A stretch of DNA of 64,000 nt from CAXNKH01 sp049296795. GTDB lineage: Bacteria; Pseudomonadota; Gammaproteobacteria; Burkholderiales; Burkholderiaceae_C. The stretch lies in NCBI GenBank assembly GCA_049296795.1, contig JBAQTC010000002.1, positions 62,001 through 126,000 of the forward strand, written 5' to 3'. The notes below the pieces were generated by a model. It worked only from the letters and a program-made list of their open reading frames with translations. It searched no databases and was not told the origin of the DNA. The stretch's first letter is position 1, and each line of letters opens with the position of its first letter. The position numbers and the translations under genes were made by a program. Shown here in pieces: positions 16,399-23,989 of this stretch.

Positions 16399-17203
16399 GA
16401 GAATTTACCCCCACGCTGCTCGCTGCGCGACTTTCACTGCCTGCGGCCTCTTCGCCATGACCCAGGTAAACCGCTTTGACCTGTGGGTCATTGGCAATGG
16501 CCTCGGGGTCGCCTTCGGTCAGCACAGCGCCGTTGACCAAGACCGTCATGCGATTGGCAAAACTGAAAACCAAATCCATATCGTGTTCAATCAAAAGCAC
16601 CGACACATCGGCCGGCAAATTCGCCACCGTTTGCAGCAGTTCTTCGCGTTCACCCGCAGGCACACCAGCGACCGGTTCGTCAAGCAAGAGCACCCGTGGC
16701 TCACAAGCCAGGGCAATCGCGATTTCCAATAAACGGCGTTTGCCGTAAGCCAGCACCTGGGTCGGCTGGTTCATCACCTCAGTCAAATGAAATTGCTCCA
16801 GCAATTGCTCACAACGACTTGTCACCGCGGGCTGCGTTCCCAGTGGCTTCCACCATTGAATGCCATAACCCAAATGCTGCGAGACCGTCAGCGCCAGCGT
16901 TTGCAGCGGCGTCAACGTGTCAAACAATTGGTTTATTTGGAAAGTCCTCACCATGCCACGGCGCACCCGCTGGTGTGGCGACAACGTGCTGATGTCCTCG
17001 CCTTCGAGCATGATGCGGCCCGAAGTCGGCTCGAGCACGCCCGTCAGCAGGTTGATCAAGGTGGTTTTTCCCGCGCCGTTGGGTCCAATCAAGGCGTGGC
17101 GCGCACCACGCTGCAGGTTCAGACTGACATTGTCGGTGGCTGTGATGCCACCAAAACGTTTGACCAGTCCGTGTGCGGCTAAAACGATGTCGGATTGGCT
17201 CAT
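16391..17203 (-). CDS. livG: Branched-chain-type ABC transporter ATPase (LivG type)
   Basis: A 270-residue ATPase partner of LivF. Walker A GPNGAGKTT is at residues 40-48, the signature appears in the LivG form LAYGKRRLLEIA, and Walker B is VLLLDEPVAGVP with the H-loop in LLIEHDMD. The ATG at 17203 overlaps the stop of livM by four bases (ATGA), which supports this start over the in-frame ATG at 17224. The protein ends in a short serine- and alanine-rich tail of about 20 residues that most LivG proteins lack and that carries no recognisable motif. Confidence 0.92.
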   Translation of the reverse strand: MSQSDIVLAAHGLVKRFGGITATDNVSLNLQRGARHALIGPNGAGKTTLINLLTGVLEPTSGRIMLEGEDISTLSPHQRVRRGMVRTFQINQLFDTLTPLQTLALTVSQHLGYGIQWWKPLGTQPAVTSRCEQLLEQFHLTEVMNQPTQVLAYGKRRLLEIAIALACEPRVLLLDEPVAGVPAGEREELLQTVANLPADVSVLLIEHDMDLVFSFANRMTVLVNGAVLTEGDPEAIANDPQVKAVYLGHGEEAAGSESRAASSVGVNSHG

Positions 17204-18168
17204 GATTTGCCTCCCCGCATCCAAGTCCAGGGCCGGACCAGCCGCTCACGGCCCACCAGCACCAGCACCACCAAGAACAGCCCGATCCAGAACATCCAGT
17301 ACTGCGGTGTGATGGCCGACAACACGTCTTGCATCAGCTTGAACACGATTGCACCAGCCACCCCGCCATAGAGCCAGCCGGTCCCGCCGATCACCAGCAT
17401 CAGCATAACGTCGGCCGAACGGTCAAAAGCAAACACGTCCAGCGAAGCAAAGCCGGTGGTCTGCGCCAGCAACGCGCCGGCAGCACCGGCGACGCCGGCG
17501 GAAATGGTGTAAATCGCAGCCAGCCTCGATGTCACCGGAATACCAATCGCCATGGCACGCAAGCGGTTGTCGCGAATCGCCATCAGAGTGGCACCCAGCG
17601 GCGAATTGATCAAACGGCGCATCAGAATGAACAGCAGCAAAGTGACTGAGATTGAATACCAGGCTGCAGTGATTCCGCGCAGGTCAAATTCAAAACGCCC
17701 CAAGAGCGGCCCCATCACCACACCCTGCAGACCATCGGCGCCACCGGTAATCCAGTCCAGCTTGTTGGCCAGTTCCAGCAGAATCAAGGCCATGGCCAGT
17801 GTCACCATCAGCCGAGTCAAATCAGTGCCGCGCAGCACGGTCAAACTGCACACTGCACCCAACAAGGTCGAGACAATGATGGCCACCAGCAAACCGACCA
17901 GTGGGTCGGGCATGATGAACTTGGCAAACAAGGCGGCAGCATAAGCCCCCATTCCCAGAAAAGCCGCATGGCCGAGGGAGACGATACCGGTGTAACCGAG
18001 AATCAAATCGAGTGAAATCGCAAACAGGGCAACGATGGCAATTTCATTGATGATGAGTGCGTGACTGGCCAGCAACCAGGGCGAAGCCAGAGCCAGTAGC
18101 CAAAACACGGGCTCCCAGATTTTCCAGCGCGAACGGTCAAGCAAAGCGGAGCGAGCGGTCAGCATCAT
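17200..18168 (-). CDS. livM: Branched-chain-type ABC transporter permease (LivM type)
   Basis: A 322-residue inner-membrane permease with about nine hydrophobic segments. The LivM family loop SLDLILGYTGIVSLGHAAFLGMGAY is recognisable near residues 52-76, and the coupling-helix region that contacts the ATPases shows SPLGATLMAIRDNRLRAMAIGI. It is coupled by four-base ATGA overlaps to both livH and livG. It forms the translocation pore with LivH. Confidence 0.92.
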   Translation of the reverse strand: MMLTARSALLDRSRWKIWEPVFWLLALASPWLLASHALIINEIAIVALFAISLDLILGYTGIVSLGHAAFLGMGAYAAALFAKFIMPDPLVGLLVAIIVSTLLGAVCSLTVLRGTDLTRLMVTLAMALILLELANKLDWITGGADGLQGVVMGPLLGRFEFDLRGITAAWYSISVTLLLFILMRRLINSPLGATLMAIRDNRLRAMAIGIPVTSRLAAIYTISAGVAGAAGALLAQTTGFASLDVFAFDRSADVMLMLVIGGTGWLYGGVAGAIVFKLMQDVLSAITPQYWMFWIGLFLVVLVLVGRERLVRPWTWMRGGKS

Positions 18169-19037
18169 TTGCCCCCTTTGCGCACGAACAGACCTTGGGG
18201 TCGCCAGATCAAAATCACGATCATCAAGCAGTACACAATGAAAGCCCCCATTTTGGGGATGTAGTACTTGCCAGCGACATCGGCAATTCCCAACAGCAGT
18301 GCGGCCAACAAGGGGCCGGTGATGGACGATGTGCCGCCAACAGCAACCACGATCAAAAAGTAAATCATGAATTTCAGCGGGAAAGTGGGATCCAGCCCCA
18401 AAACTTCAGCGCCCAGGGCACCGCCCAGACCGGCCAGACCGGAACCCACGGCAAAAGTCGTGAGGAACACCACATTGACGTTGATCCCGAGACCGGCTGC
18501 GACCCGTTGGTCATCGACCGAGGCCCGCAAGCGGCTGCCAAAACGTGTCCGCGCCAGCACATACTGCAAGGCCACGGTCAAGGCAGCACAGACCGCAATG
18601 ATGAACAAACGGTAGTGGCCCATGCCCAGCATCCAAGCGCCCTCGCCCAGTTCAGTTCGGCCCTTTAACCAGTCGGGCAACTGAACAATTTGCAAGCTCG
18701 AACCGATGAAGTAGTCGGTCGCCGCCACCGCCATGAAAGTCAAGCCAATGGAAAACAAGACCTGGTCAAGGTGGGGTTTGCTATAGAGCGGACGGTACAG
18801 CGTACGCTCCAGTAAAGCGCCGAGCAGCGCAGAGCCGAGAAAAGCCAGGGGCAGACACAGGAGAAACGAAACACCCAGACGCTGCATCAAGAGCACCGTG
18901 ATGTAGCCGCCGACCATGGCGAAAGCGCCGTGTGCCAAGTTGATGAAGTTCATCAACCCCATGGTCACGGACAAGCCGACCGCCAGAATAAACAACAGCA
19001 TGCCGTAGGCAATACCGTCAAACAAAATAGTGAACAT
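18165..19037 (-). CDS. livH: Branched-chain-type ABC transporter permease (LivH type)
   Basis: A 290-residue permease with about eight membrane segments. The N-terminus GIAYGMLLFILAVGLSVTMGLMNFINLAHGAF is the LivH signature, and the coupling segment TRFGSRLRASVDDQRVAAGLGI lies mid-protein. It is separated from the upstream binding-protein gene by 109 bases that contain a terminator-like hairpin on the same strand, so permease expression is probably lower than that of the binding protein. Confidence 0.92.
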   Translation of the reverse strand: MFTILFDGIAYGMLLFILAVGLSVTMGLMNFINLAHGAFAMVGGYITVLLMQRLGVSFLLCLPLAFLGSALLGALLERTLYRPLYSKPHLDQVLFSIGLTFMAVAATDYFIGSSLQIVQLPDWLKGRTELGEGAWMLGMGHYRLFIIAVCAALTVALQYVLARTRFGSRLRASVDDQRVAAGLGINVNVVFLTTFAVGSGLAGLGGALGAEVLGLDPTFPLKFMIYFLIVVAVGGTSSITGPLLAALLLGIADVAGKYYIPKMGAFIVYCLMIVILIWRPQGLFVRKGGK

Positions 19038-19064
19038 GAACTCGCTCTAGCTGTTCTAGAGAGT

Positions 19065-19097
19065 AAAAATGGCAAGAGCCCTGTGCGGACTCTTGCC
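19065..19097 (-). terminator. Intrinsic terminator/attenuator between binding-protein gene and livH
   Basis: On the minus strand, GGCAAGAG and CTCTTGCC form a perfect eight-base stem (19090-19097 with 19071-19078) around an 11-base loop. The stem is followed by ATTTTT. It lies after the binding-protein stop (19147) and before the livH start (19037). Partial termination here would give more binding protein than membrane components, a common arrangement in such operons. Confidence 0.7.
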
Positions 19098-19146
19098 AAT
19101 GAAAATCAACCCGCATCTGTCGAGCGGGACAGCGCGATCCCTGCGC

Positions 19147-20319
19147 TTACTTGTTTTTTCCGGGATCCTTGACATCCTTGATCACATCAAATTCCACGTT
19201 GTGGAGCTGACCATTGAGTCGCTCAACCTTGCGCAGGTAAATGTTTTGAACCACGTCGCGGGTCTGGGCATCAATGAACATCGGGCCCCGTGGACTCTCG
19301 AAAATCTGGCCTTTCATGGCAGCCAGCAAGGCATCGCCACCGCCAACCCCTTTGGTTGCCCGCAGTGCCTCGTAAATCACGCGCATGCCGTCATAGCCAC
19401 CAACAGCCATGAAATTCGGGCGCATGCCTTTGTTGGCTTTGCCAAAAGCTTCGACGAACTTCTTATTCATAGCCGAAGGGTGGGCGGCACCGTAGTGGTG
19501 TGACGTCACCACGCCCAATGCACCGTCACCCATGTCGTTGAGCTGATCGTCATCGGTGATGTCACCGGTACCGATCAAACGAATGCCAGCCTTGTCCATG
19601 CCACGCTCAAGAAACTGCTTCATCACCGCAGCACCAGCACCCGAGGGAACAAACACAAACAGCGCATCGGGCTTGAGGTCACGGACTTTTTGCAGGAACG
19701 GCGCAAAGTCAGGGTTGCGCATGGGAACCCGCAGGGACTCAGTGACCTGAGCGCCGTTGAAAATCATGCGCTCTTTGAAATACTTTTCAGCGTCAATACC
19801 TGGACCGTAATCACTGACCAAGGTCACCACTTTCTTGATGCCATTTTTAGGTGCCCAGTCGCCCATGGCGACCGCCGCCTGAGGCAGGGTAAAGCTGGTG
19901 CGAATAATGTAGGGCGAAGCTTGCGTGATGCTGGAAGTCGCCGCCGCCATCACCACCTGGGGGGTTTTGGATTGGGTGGCAATCGGTGCTGTGGCCAGGG
20001 CCGAAGGCGTGATGCCGAAACCGGCCAGTACATTGACCTTGTCGTTGACCACCAATTCCTGGGCAATGCGCTTGGTGACATCAGGCGTGCTGGTGTCGTC
20101 CTTGACGATCAACTCGATTTTTTTGCCCGCTACCGTGTCGCCATGCTGCGCCATATAGAGTCGGGCAGCCGCTTCGATCTGGCGACCGGTCGATGCCTGT
20201 TGTCCGGTCATCGGCAAAATCAGACCAATCTTAAACTTGTTGTCCTGGGCCACGACTTGCGCTGCGGCCAAGGCCAAAACGCTCAGCGCTGCGGCCTTGA
20301 TCAGTTGTCTCTTTTGCAT
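19147..20319 (-). CDS. Periplasmic binding protein of the Liv-type transporter
   Basis: A 390-residue type I periplasmic binding protein (Peripla_BP_6, LivK/AmiC-like). Residues 1-25 form a Sec signal (ending VVAQ), and the mature chain starts with the family motif FKIGLILPMTGQQAS. Segments VLAGFGITPSALATAPIA and YGPGIDAEKYFKER are typical. It is the first gene of the Liv transporter. Downstream LivH, LivM, LivG and LivF are on the same strand. A decayed second copy lies 75 bases upstream of its start, at 20395-20790, showing a past tandem duplication. The ligand is probably an aromatic acid given the location, but that is inference. Confidence 0.92.
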   Translation of the reverse strand: MQKRQLIKAAALSVLALAAAQVVAQDNKFKIGLILPMTGQQASTGRQIEAAARLYMAQHGDTVAGKKIELIVKDDTSTPDVTKRIAQELVVNDKVNVLAGFGITPSALATAPIATQSKTPQVVMAAATSSITQASPYIIRTSFTLPQAAVAMGDWAPKNGIKKVVTLVSDYGPGIDAEKYFKERMIFNGAQVTESLRVPMRNPDFAPFLQKVRDLKPDALFVFVPSGAGAAVMKQFLERGMDKAGIRLIGTGDITDDDQLNDMGDGALGVVTSHHYGAAHPSAMNKKFVEAFGKANKGMRPNFMAVGGYDGMRVIYEALRATKGVGGGDALLAAMKGQIFESPRGPMFIDAQTRDVVQNIYLRKVERLNGQLHNVEFDVIKDVKDPGKNK

Positions 20320-20394
20320 CTTGCTATTCCTTTAGTTAAACAGGGAACGGGGAAATTATTAAAAACACCCGATTCTGACAGAAACAGAACCCGG

Positions 20395-20790
20395 TTATTT
20401 CCGAGTTTTAGCCGGATCTTTCACATCCTTGAGTACGTCAAATTCCATGTTGTAGAGCTGGCCATTGACCCGCTCGACTATTCGGATACAGACGTTATGC
20501 ACGATGTCCAGGGTTTGGGTATCGATGTAAATCGGGCCGCGCGGGCTCTCGAAAATTTCGCCCTTCATCGCATTGACCAGGGCCTGCCAATCGCCCTGGC
20601 CACGGGTCGCCCGGATCGCCTCGTAAATCACCCGCATCCCGTCGTAGGCCGCCACACCAAAGAAAGTAGGCCGCACGCCCTTGCTTTGTTGCTGGAAGGC
20701 CTCGACAAACTTGCGATTCAGCGCCGATGGATGCGACACTGCCCTCGCCAACCAGCCGGATACCGGCTTTGTCCAAGCCGCGCATGAGCG
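20395..20790 (-). pseudogene. Truncated, frameshifted copy of the Liv-type binding protein
   Basis: Only the C-terminal part remains. It aligns with the intact neighbour at 19147-20319 from the RGLDKAGIRLVGEG segment (RGMDKAGIRLIGTG in the neighbour) to the C-terminus, where NGQLYNMEFDVLKDVKDP matches NGQLHNVEFDVIKDVKDP. At about 20733-20742 roughly 27 codons are missing; by comparison, about 74 bases are deleted and the frame shifts, so the two halves read in different frames. The N-terminal two thirds of the gene, including the signal peptide, are absent, and the upstream edge abuts the cupin gene stop. No functional product is expected. Confidence 0.85.
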
Positions 20791-20810
20791 CTGGCGTAGG
20801 GAGGCGGTCA

Positions 20811-21284
20811 CTAGGGCTTCATTGCGGGAGCGTCTTTCGATTCCAGGTAGGAAATCCCCCATGGGCCAATGCCGTGAATTTGAACGACGACTTCCTTGTC
20901 TTTCGAGAAAGCGAACATCGGTTTTCCCTGTGCAATTGAAAAATAGCTGCCGGGACCAAACGCCTTGGCGATTTTAGGGTCAACCTTATCGCTTGCAGCG
21001 AAATAAAGCATGCCTGAAATGACCGTGACGTTTTCACTGGTTGGGTGGGTATGGGCTTTTATGGTTGTATTCGGCGGGAGCTTCAAGCGCATCACGAAAG
21101 GAGCGGCTGATTTGGGATCGCCGTCAATGACCGCGGACTTTGCACCCGGGCCTATGGATGGGGCATCCTGCCACTTGATGTCTTTGGGCAGTACGGCGTT
21201 ATATGGCTCGGCCGCAACGGAGACTGCCATGTGTGCGCACAGCGTCGAAGCCATGATCAACGGAGCTATTTTGAAGAAGTTCAT
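20811..21284 (-). CDS. Periplasmic cupin-domain protein
   Basis: A 157-residue secreted small cupin. The signal peptide spans about residues 1-25 (hydrophobic core APLIMASTLCAHMAVSVAA). The cupin core shows the metal-binding motif AHTHPTSENVTVISG, with two histidines and a downstream glutamate, and a second motif around GSYFSIAQGKPMF with no obvious second histidine. GAGGGA six bases before the ATG at 21284 supports that start over the adjacent GTG. Its stop lies about 20 bases from the edge of the binding-protein pseudogene, so it may have arrived with the event that truncated that gene. The ligand or reaction is unknown. Confidence 0.8.
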   Translation of the reverse strand: MNFFKIAPLIMASTLCAHMAVSVAAEPYNAVLPKDIKWQDAPSIGPGAKSAVIDGDPKSAAPFVMRLKLPPNTTIKAHTHPTSENVTVISGMLYFAASDKVDPKIAKAFGPGSYFSIAQGKPMFAFSKDKEVVVQIHGIGPWGISYLESKDAPAMKP

Positions 21285-21546
21285 CACTATTCCCTCAGGT
21301 TAAATTGATTTGCTGATCGTTTTCGCTCTCCGACTGCCACCCATCAGGGAAGCAGCAAGGTGGCTAAACGGGATCTAGTGGTTGTAATGCTGGCGGGCTA
21401 CAAATTCAAATCGATTTTGAGCCCTTCCCGGACTCTGCAAAGCTGGATGCCCCTGCGCTCGGGTTGAAGGGGGGTCGAGTGCCGCGGCAAAGTCTGCCGC
21501 CAACTTGACCTAAGATCGGCGCTTCAATCACAAAAAGGAGACTTGA

Positions 21547-22662
21547 ATGACCGACCTGCCTGCCCGCTACGACCATGTCGGCAGCTTTCTTCGCCCTAAA
21601 TACCTGCTTGAAGCCCGCGAGTCGCTGGCCAAGGGACAAAGCACACCCGAACAATTGCGTCTGGTGGAAGACCGGGCCATTACTGAAATCGTCAAGTTTC
21701 AGGAAGACGTCGGACTCAAAAGCATCACTGACGGCGAGTTTCGCCGCACCTATTTCCACATTGATTTCCTAGAGCAGCTCGGTGGCGTCAAGACCGACAT
21801 TCCAGTCACCATCATCAAGCCCGATGGCTCGCAGGAACTGGCGCCGCCGGTGATGCGCGTGATTGACAAGGTACGCCACGTCAAGGACATCCAGCGCGCC
21901 GATTTTGACTACCTGAAAAGCCAAATCACGCCGGGCGGCGGACGTGTGGCCAAAGTCACCATCCCCTCGCCCACCATGCTGCATTTCCGTGGTGGCCGCG
22001 CCGGCATCAGCAAACAGCATTACCCCGAACTCGATCCCGTGTTCTACCAGGACGTGGCGGATGCCTACGGCGCTGAGTTGCGCTCGCTGTCGCAAGCCGG
22101 CTGCAACTACGTCCAGATGGATGACACCAACCTGGCTTATTTGTGTGACGAAAAAATGCGCGAAGCTGCGCGCCAGCGCGGTGACGACCCCAACGAGCTG
22201 CCACACCGCTACGCCAGCTTCATCAACCGGGTGGTGGCCCAAAAGCCCGCCGGAATGACCCTGGCCATGCATTTGTGCCGCGGCAACTTCAAAAGCACCC
22301 ATGCCGCCAGCGGCAATTACGAGCCGGTGGCTGAAGCCTTGCTTGCGGAAATGAACCTCGACGCTTATTTCCTCGAATACGACGACGACCGCAGCGGCGA
22401 TTTCCGCCCTTTGCGTTTTCTGCCCAAGGGTAAAACCGTGGTGCTGGGCCTGGTCACCACCAAGTTCGGCCAAATGGAAAGCAAAGACGATCTGAAACGC
22501 CGAATCGACGAAGCGGCGAAATATGCACCCCTCGATCAGCTGGCCTTGTCACCACAATGTGGTTTCTCCAGCACCGTGCACGGCAATGACATCGCCGTCG
22601 AAGCACAGCGCGCCAAGCTGAGGTTGGTGATCGAAACCGCTAGAGAAGTCTGGGGCGAATAA
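21547..22662 (+). CDS. MetE-like cobalamin-independent methyltransferase-family protein
   Basis: A 371-residue protein of the C-terminal MetE catalytic domain family (YxjG/YxjH-like), half the size of full MetE. Zinc ligands are visible as His242 and Cys244 in MHLCRGNF, Cys338 in SPQCGFSS, and probably Glu277 in FLEYDD. The N-terminal DHVGSFLRP segment corresponds to the substrate-binding start of the domain. A strong AAAAAGGAG ribosome binding site precedes the ATG. The protein lacks the N-terminal half that binds polyglutamylated folate, so the methyl donor may be another compound; O-demethylation or S-methyl transfer linked to aromatic breakdown is a possibility but unproven. Confidence 0.82.
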   Translation: MTDLPARYDHVGSFLRPKYLLEARESLAKGQSTPEQLRLVEDRAITEIVKFQEDVGLKSITDGEFRRTYFHIDFLEQLGGVKTDIPVTIIKPDGSQELAPPVMRVIDKVRHVKDIQRADFDYLKSQITPGGGRVAKVTIPSPTMLHFRGGRAGISKQHYPELDPVFYQDVADAYGAELRSLSQAGCNYVQMDDTNLAYLCDEKMREAARQRGDDPNELPHRYASFINRVVAQKPAGMTLAMHLCRGNFKSTHAASGNYEPVAEALLAEMNLDAYFLEYDDDRSGDFRPLRFLPKGKTVVLGLVTTKFGQMESKDDLKRRIDEAAKYAPLDQLALSPQCGFSSTVHGNDIAVEAQRAKLRLVIETAREVWGE

Positions 22663-23150
22663 TTGGGGTCAGATTCCAATTATTTGAAGTCAAAACTCCC
22701 ATTGCGCTAGCAGGTGGTGGCTGGGCCGGTGGATTGGATGCCCGTTCTCCAGCCCAGGCTCGCGGGCGGCTGTCGGTTCAGTTAAAGATCTTGGCGTCAA
22801 CACCATGCTTGGGACACAAGTTGTGTGGCAACCGCGAATCGGGCCTACGCCCGGACACCCGCACCGCCGGCCTGATTAGTGGTTCTGGCTCTGAAAATGA
22901 AGTCCGAAACCCCGCGTGCTGCGTCGCTTCGATGTGGGTGGTGGGGCTGGCAGGCGCAGGCTCGATTTGCGGTTGCCACAGAGTTTGAACTCCGGCAACA
23001 GAGTTGAAGAAGCAAAACTTGAGCAGCTGGAGCACTTACCCGCGAGCTGAGCCGGAGAAGGACAGCTACGTCGCCCGCCTAGCGCGAGATGCTGGCTTGA
23101 AATTAAATTCCAATTGCGCTCGCAGGTGTGGGCCAGGGCCGGTAGATTCG
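22660..23150. repeat. Repeat-rich intergenic region
   Basis: There is no convincing gene in this roughly 500-base gap. It begins with AATTGGGGTCAGATTCCAATTATT (22660-22683), a form seen in intergenic repeats associated with REP-type transposases. A 38-base box starting ATTGCGCTAGCAGGTG (22701) recurs as ATTGCGCTCGCAGGTG (23114), making direct repeats around the rest. Inside, TGTGGCAACCGCGAATCGGG (22824) pairs with an imperfect reverse complement ending near 22981, forming arms of about 45 bases. It resembles a decayed miniature mobile element. Confidence 0.55.
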
Positions 23151-23160
23151 GTTCGGGCTT

Positions 23161-23946
23161 TTATGTACCCATATAGCGGTCGCGCAAGGCCTGGGTCGAA
23201 TTGCGAAACACGCCGACATCGCTGCCAACACCCACAAAAGTTGCACCCATTTCGATGTAGCGCCGGGCGTCGGCTTCCACCGGCGCCAAGGTGCCGGAAG
23301 GTTTACCGCAGGCCTTGGCTTCGGCAAACACTAGGGCGATGGCTTGCTGCACTTCGGGATGGCTCGGGTTGCCCAAATGGCCCAGTGCCGCGGCCAAATC
23401 AGAGGGGCCAACAAAAATACTGTCAACGCCCTCAACTGAAGCAATGGCACGCGCGTTGGCCACACCGGCACGGCTTTCAATTTGCAACATCACGCAGATC
23501 TGGTCGTTGATGGTTTTGAAATAGTCGGCCACCGTGCCAAAACGGTTGCTGCGCTGGGAAACTGCAACACCCCGAATGCCTTGGGGCGGGTAACGGGTGG
23601 CGGCAATGGCACGCAATGCTTCTTCTTCGCTCTCAATGTAAGGAATCAGGAAGTTGTAAAACCCGATGTCGAGCAAACGCTTGATCTCGACCGCACTGTT
23701 GGTTGAAGGCCGAACAATCGGGGCCGATACGCTGTCTTTGAGTGCCATCAACTGGGGAATGAAGTTGGTGACCTCATTGGGCGAATGTTCGCCATCAAGC
23801 AACAGCCAATCAAAGCCAGCCAACCCCAAAATCTCCGTGCTGATCGGATTGGCCAGTGAGCACCAGGAGCCGATCAGGCGCTGACCTGCCAGCAAATCGC
23901 GTTTGAAGCTGTTGATAGGAAGGGCTTGGTAAGGCTGGGCAGACAT
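23161..23946 (-). CDS. garL: 5-keto-4-deoxy-D-glucarate aldolase
   Basis: A 261-residue HpcH/HpaI-family aldolase that splits 5-keto-4-deoxy-D-glucarate (2-dehydro-3-deoxyglucarate) into pyruvate and tartronate semialdehyde. It follows E. coli GarL closely: LANPISTEILGLAGFDWLLL and DGEHSPNE near residues 31-58, the RLLDIGFYNFLIPYIES segment, the metal-ligand Glu in MLQIES, and the Asp in VGPSDLAAALGHLGNPSHP. The ATG at 23946 is chosen over 23961 to fit the family N-terminus; the ribosome binding site is weak in both cases. It lies 43 bases downstream of garD on the same strand, so the two form a galactarate/glucarate catabolic operon. Confidence 0.92.
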   Translation of the reverse strand: MSAQPYQALPINSFKRDLLAGQRLIGSWCSLANPISTEILGLAGFDWLLLDGEHSPNEVTNFIPQLMALKDSVSAPIVRPSTNSAVEIKRLLDIGFYNFLIPYIESEEEALRAIAATRYPPQGIRGVAVSQRSNRFGTVADYFKTINDQICVMLQIESRAGVANARAIASVEGVDSIFVGPSDLAAALGHLGNPSHPEVQQAIALVFAEAKACGKPSGTLAPVEADARRYIEMGATFVGVGSDVGVFRNSTQALRDRYMGT

Positions 23947-23989
23947 CGGAATTCCGTTCAAATGGGGTTGAGAAATAGTGGTGCGAACT

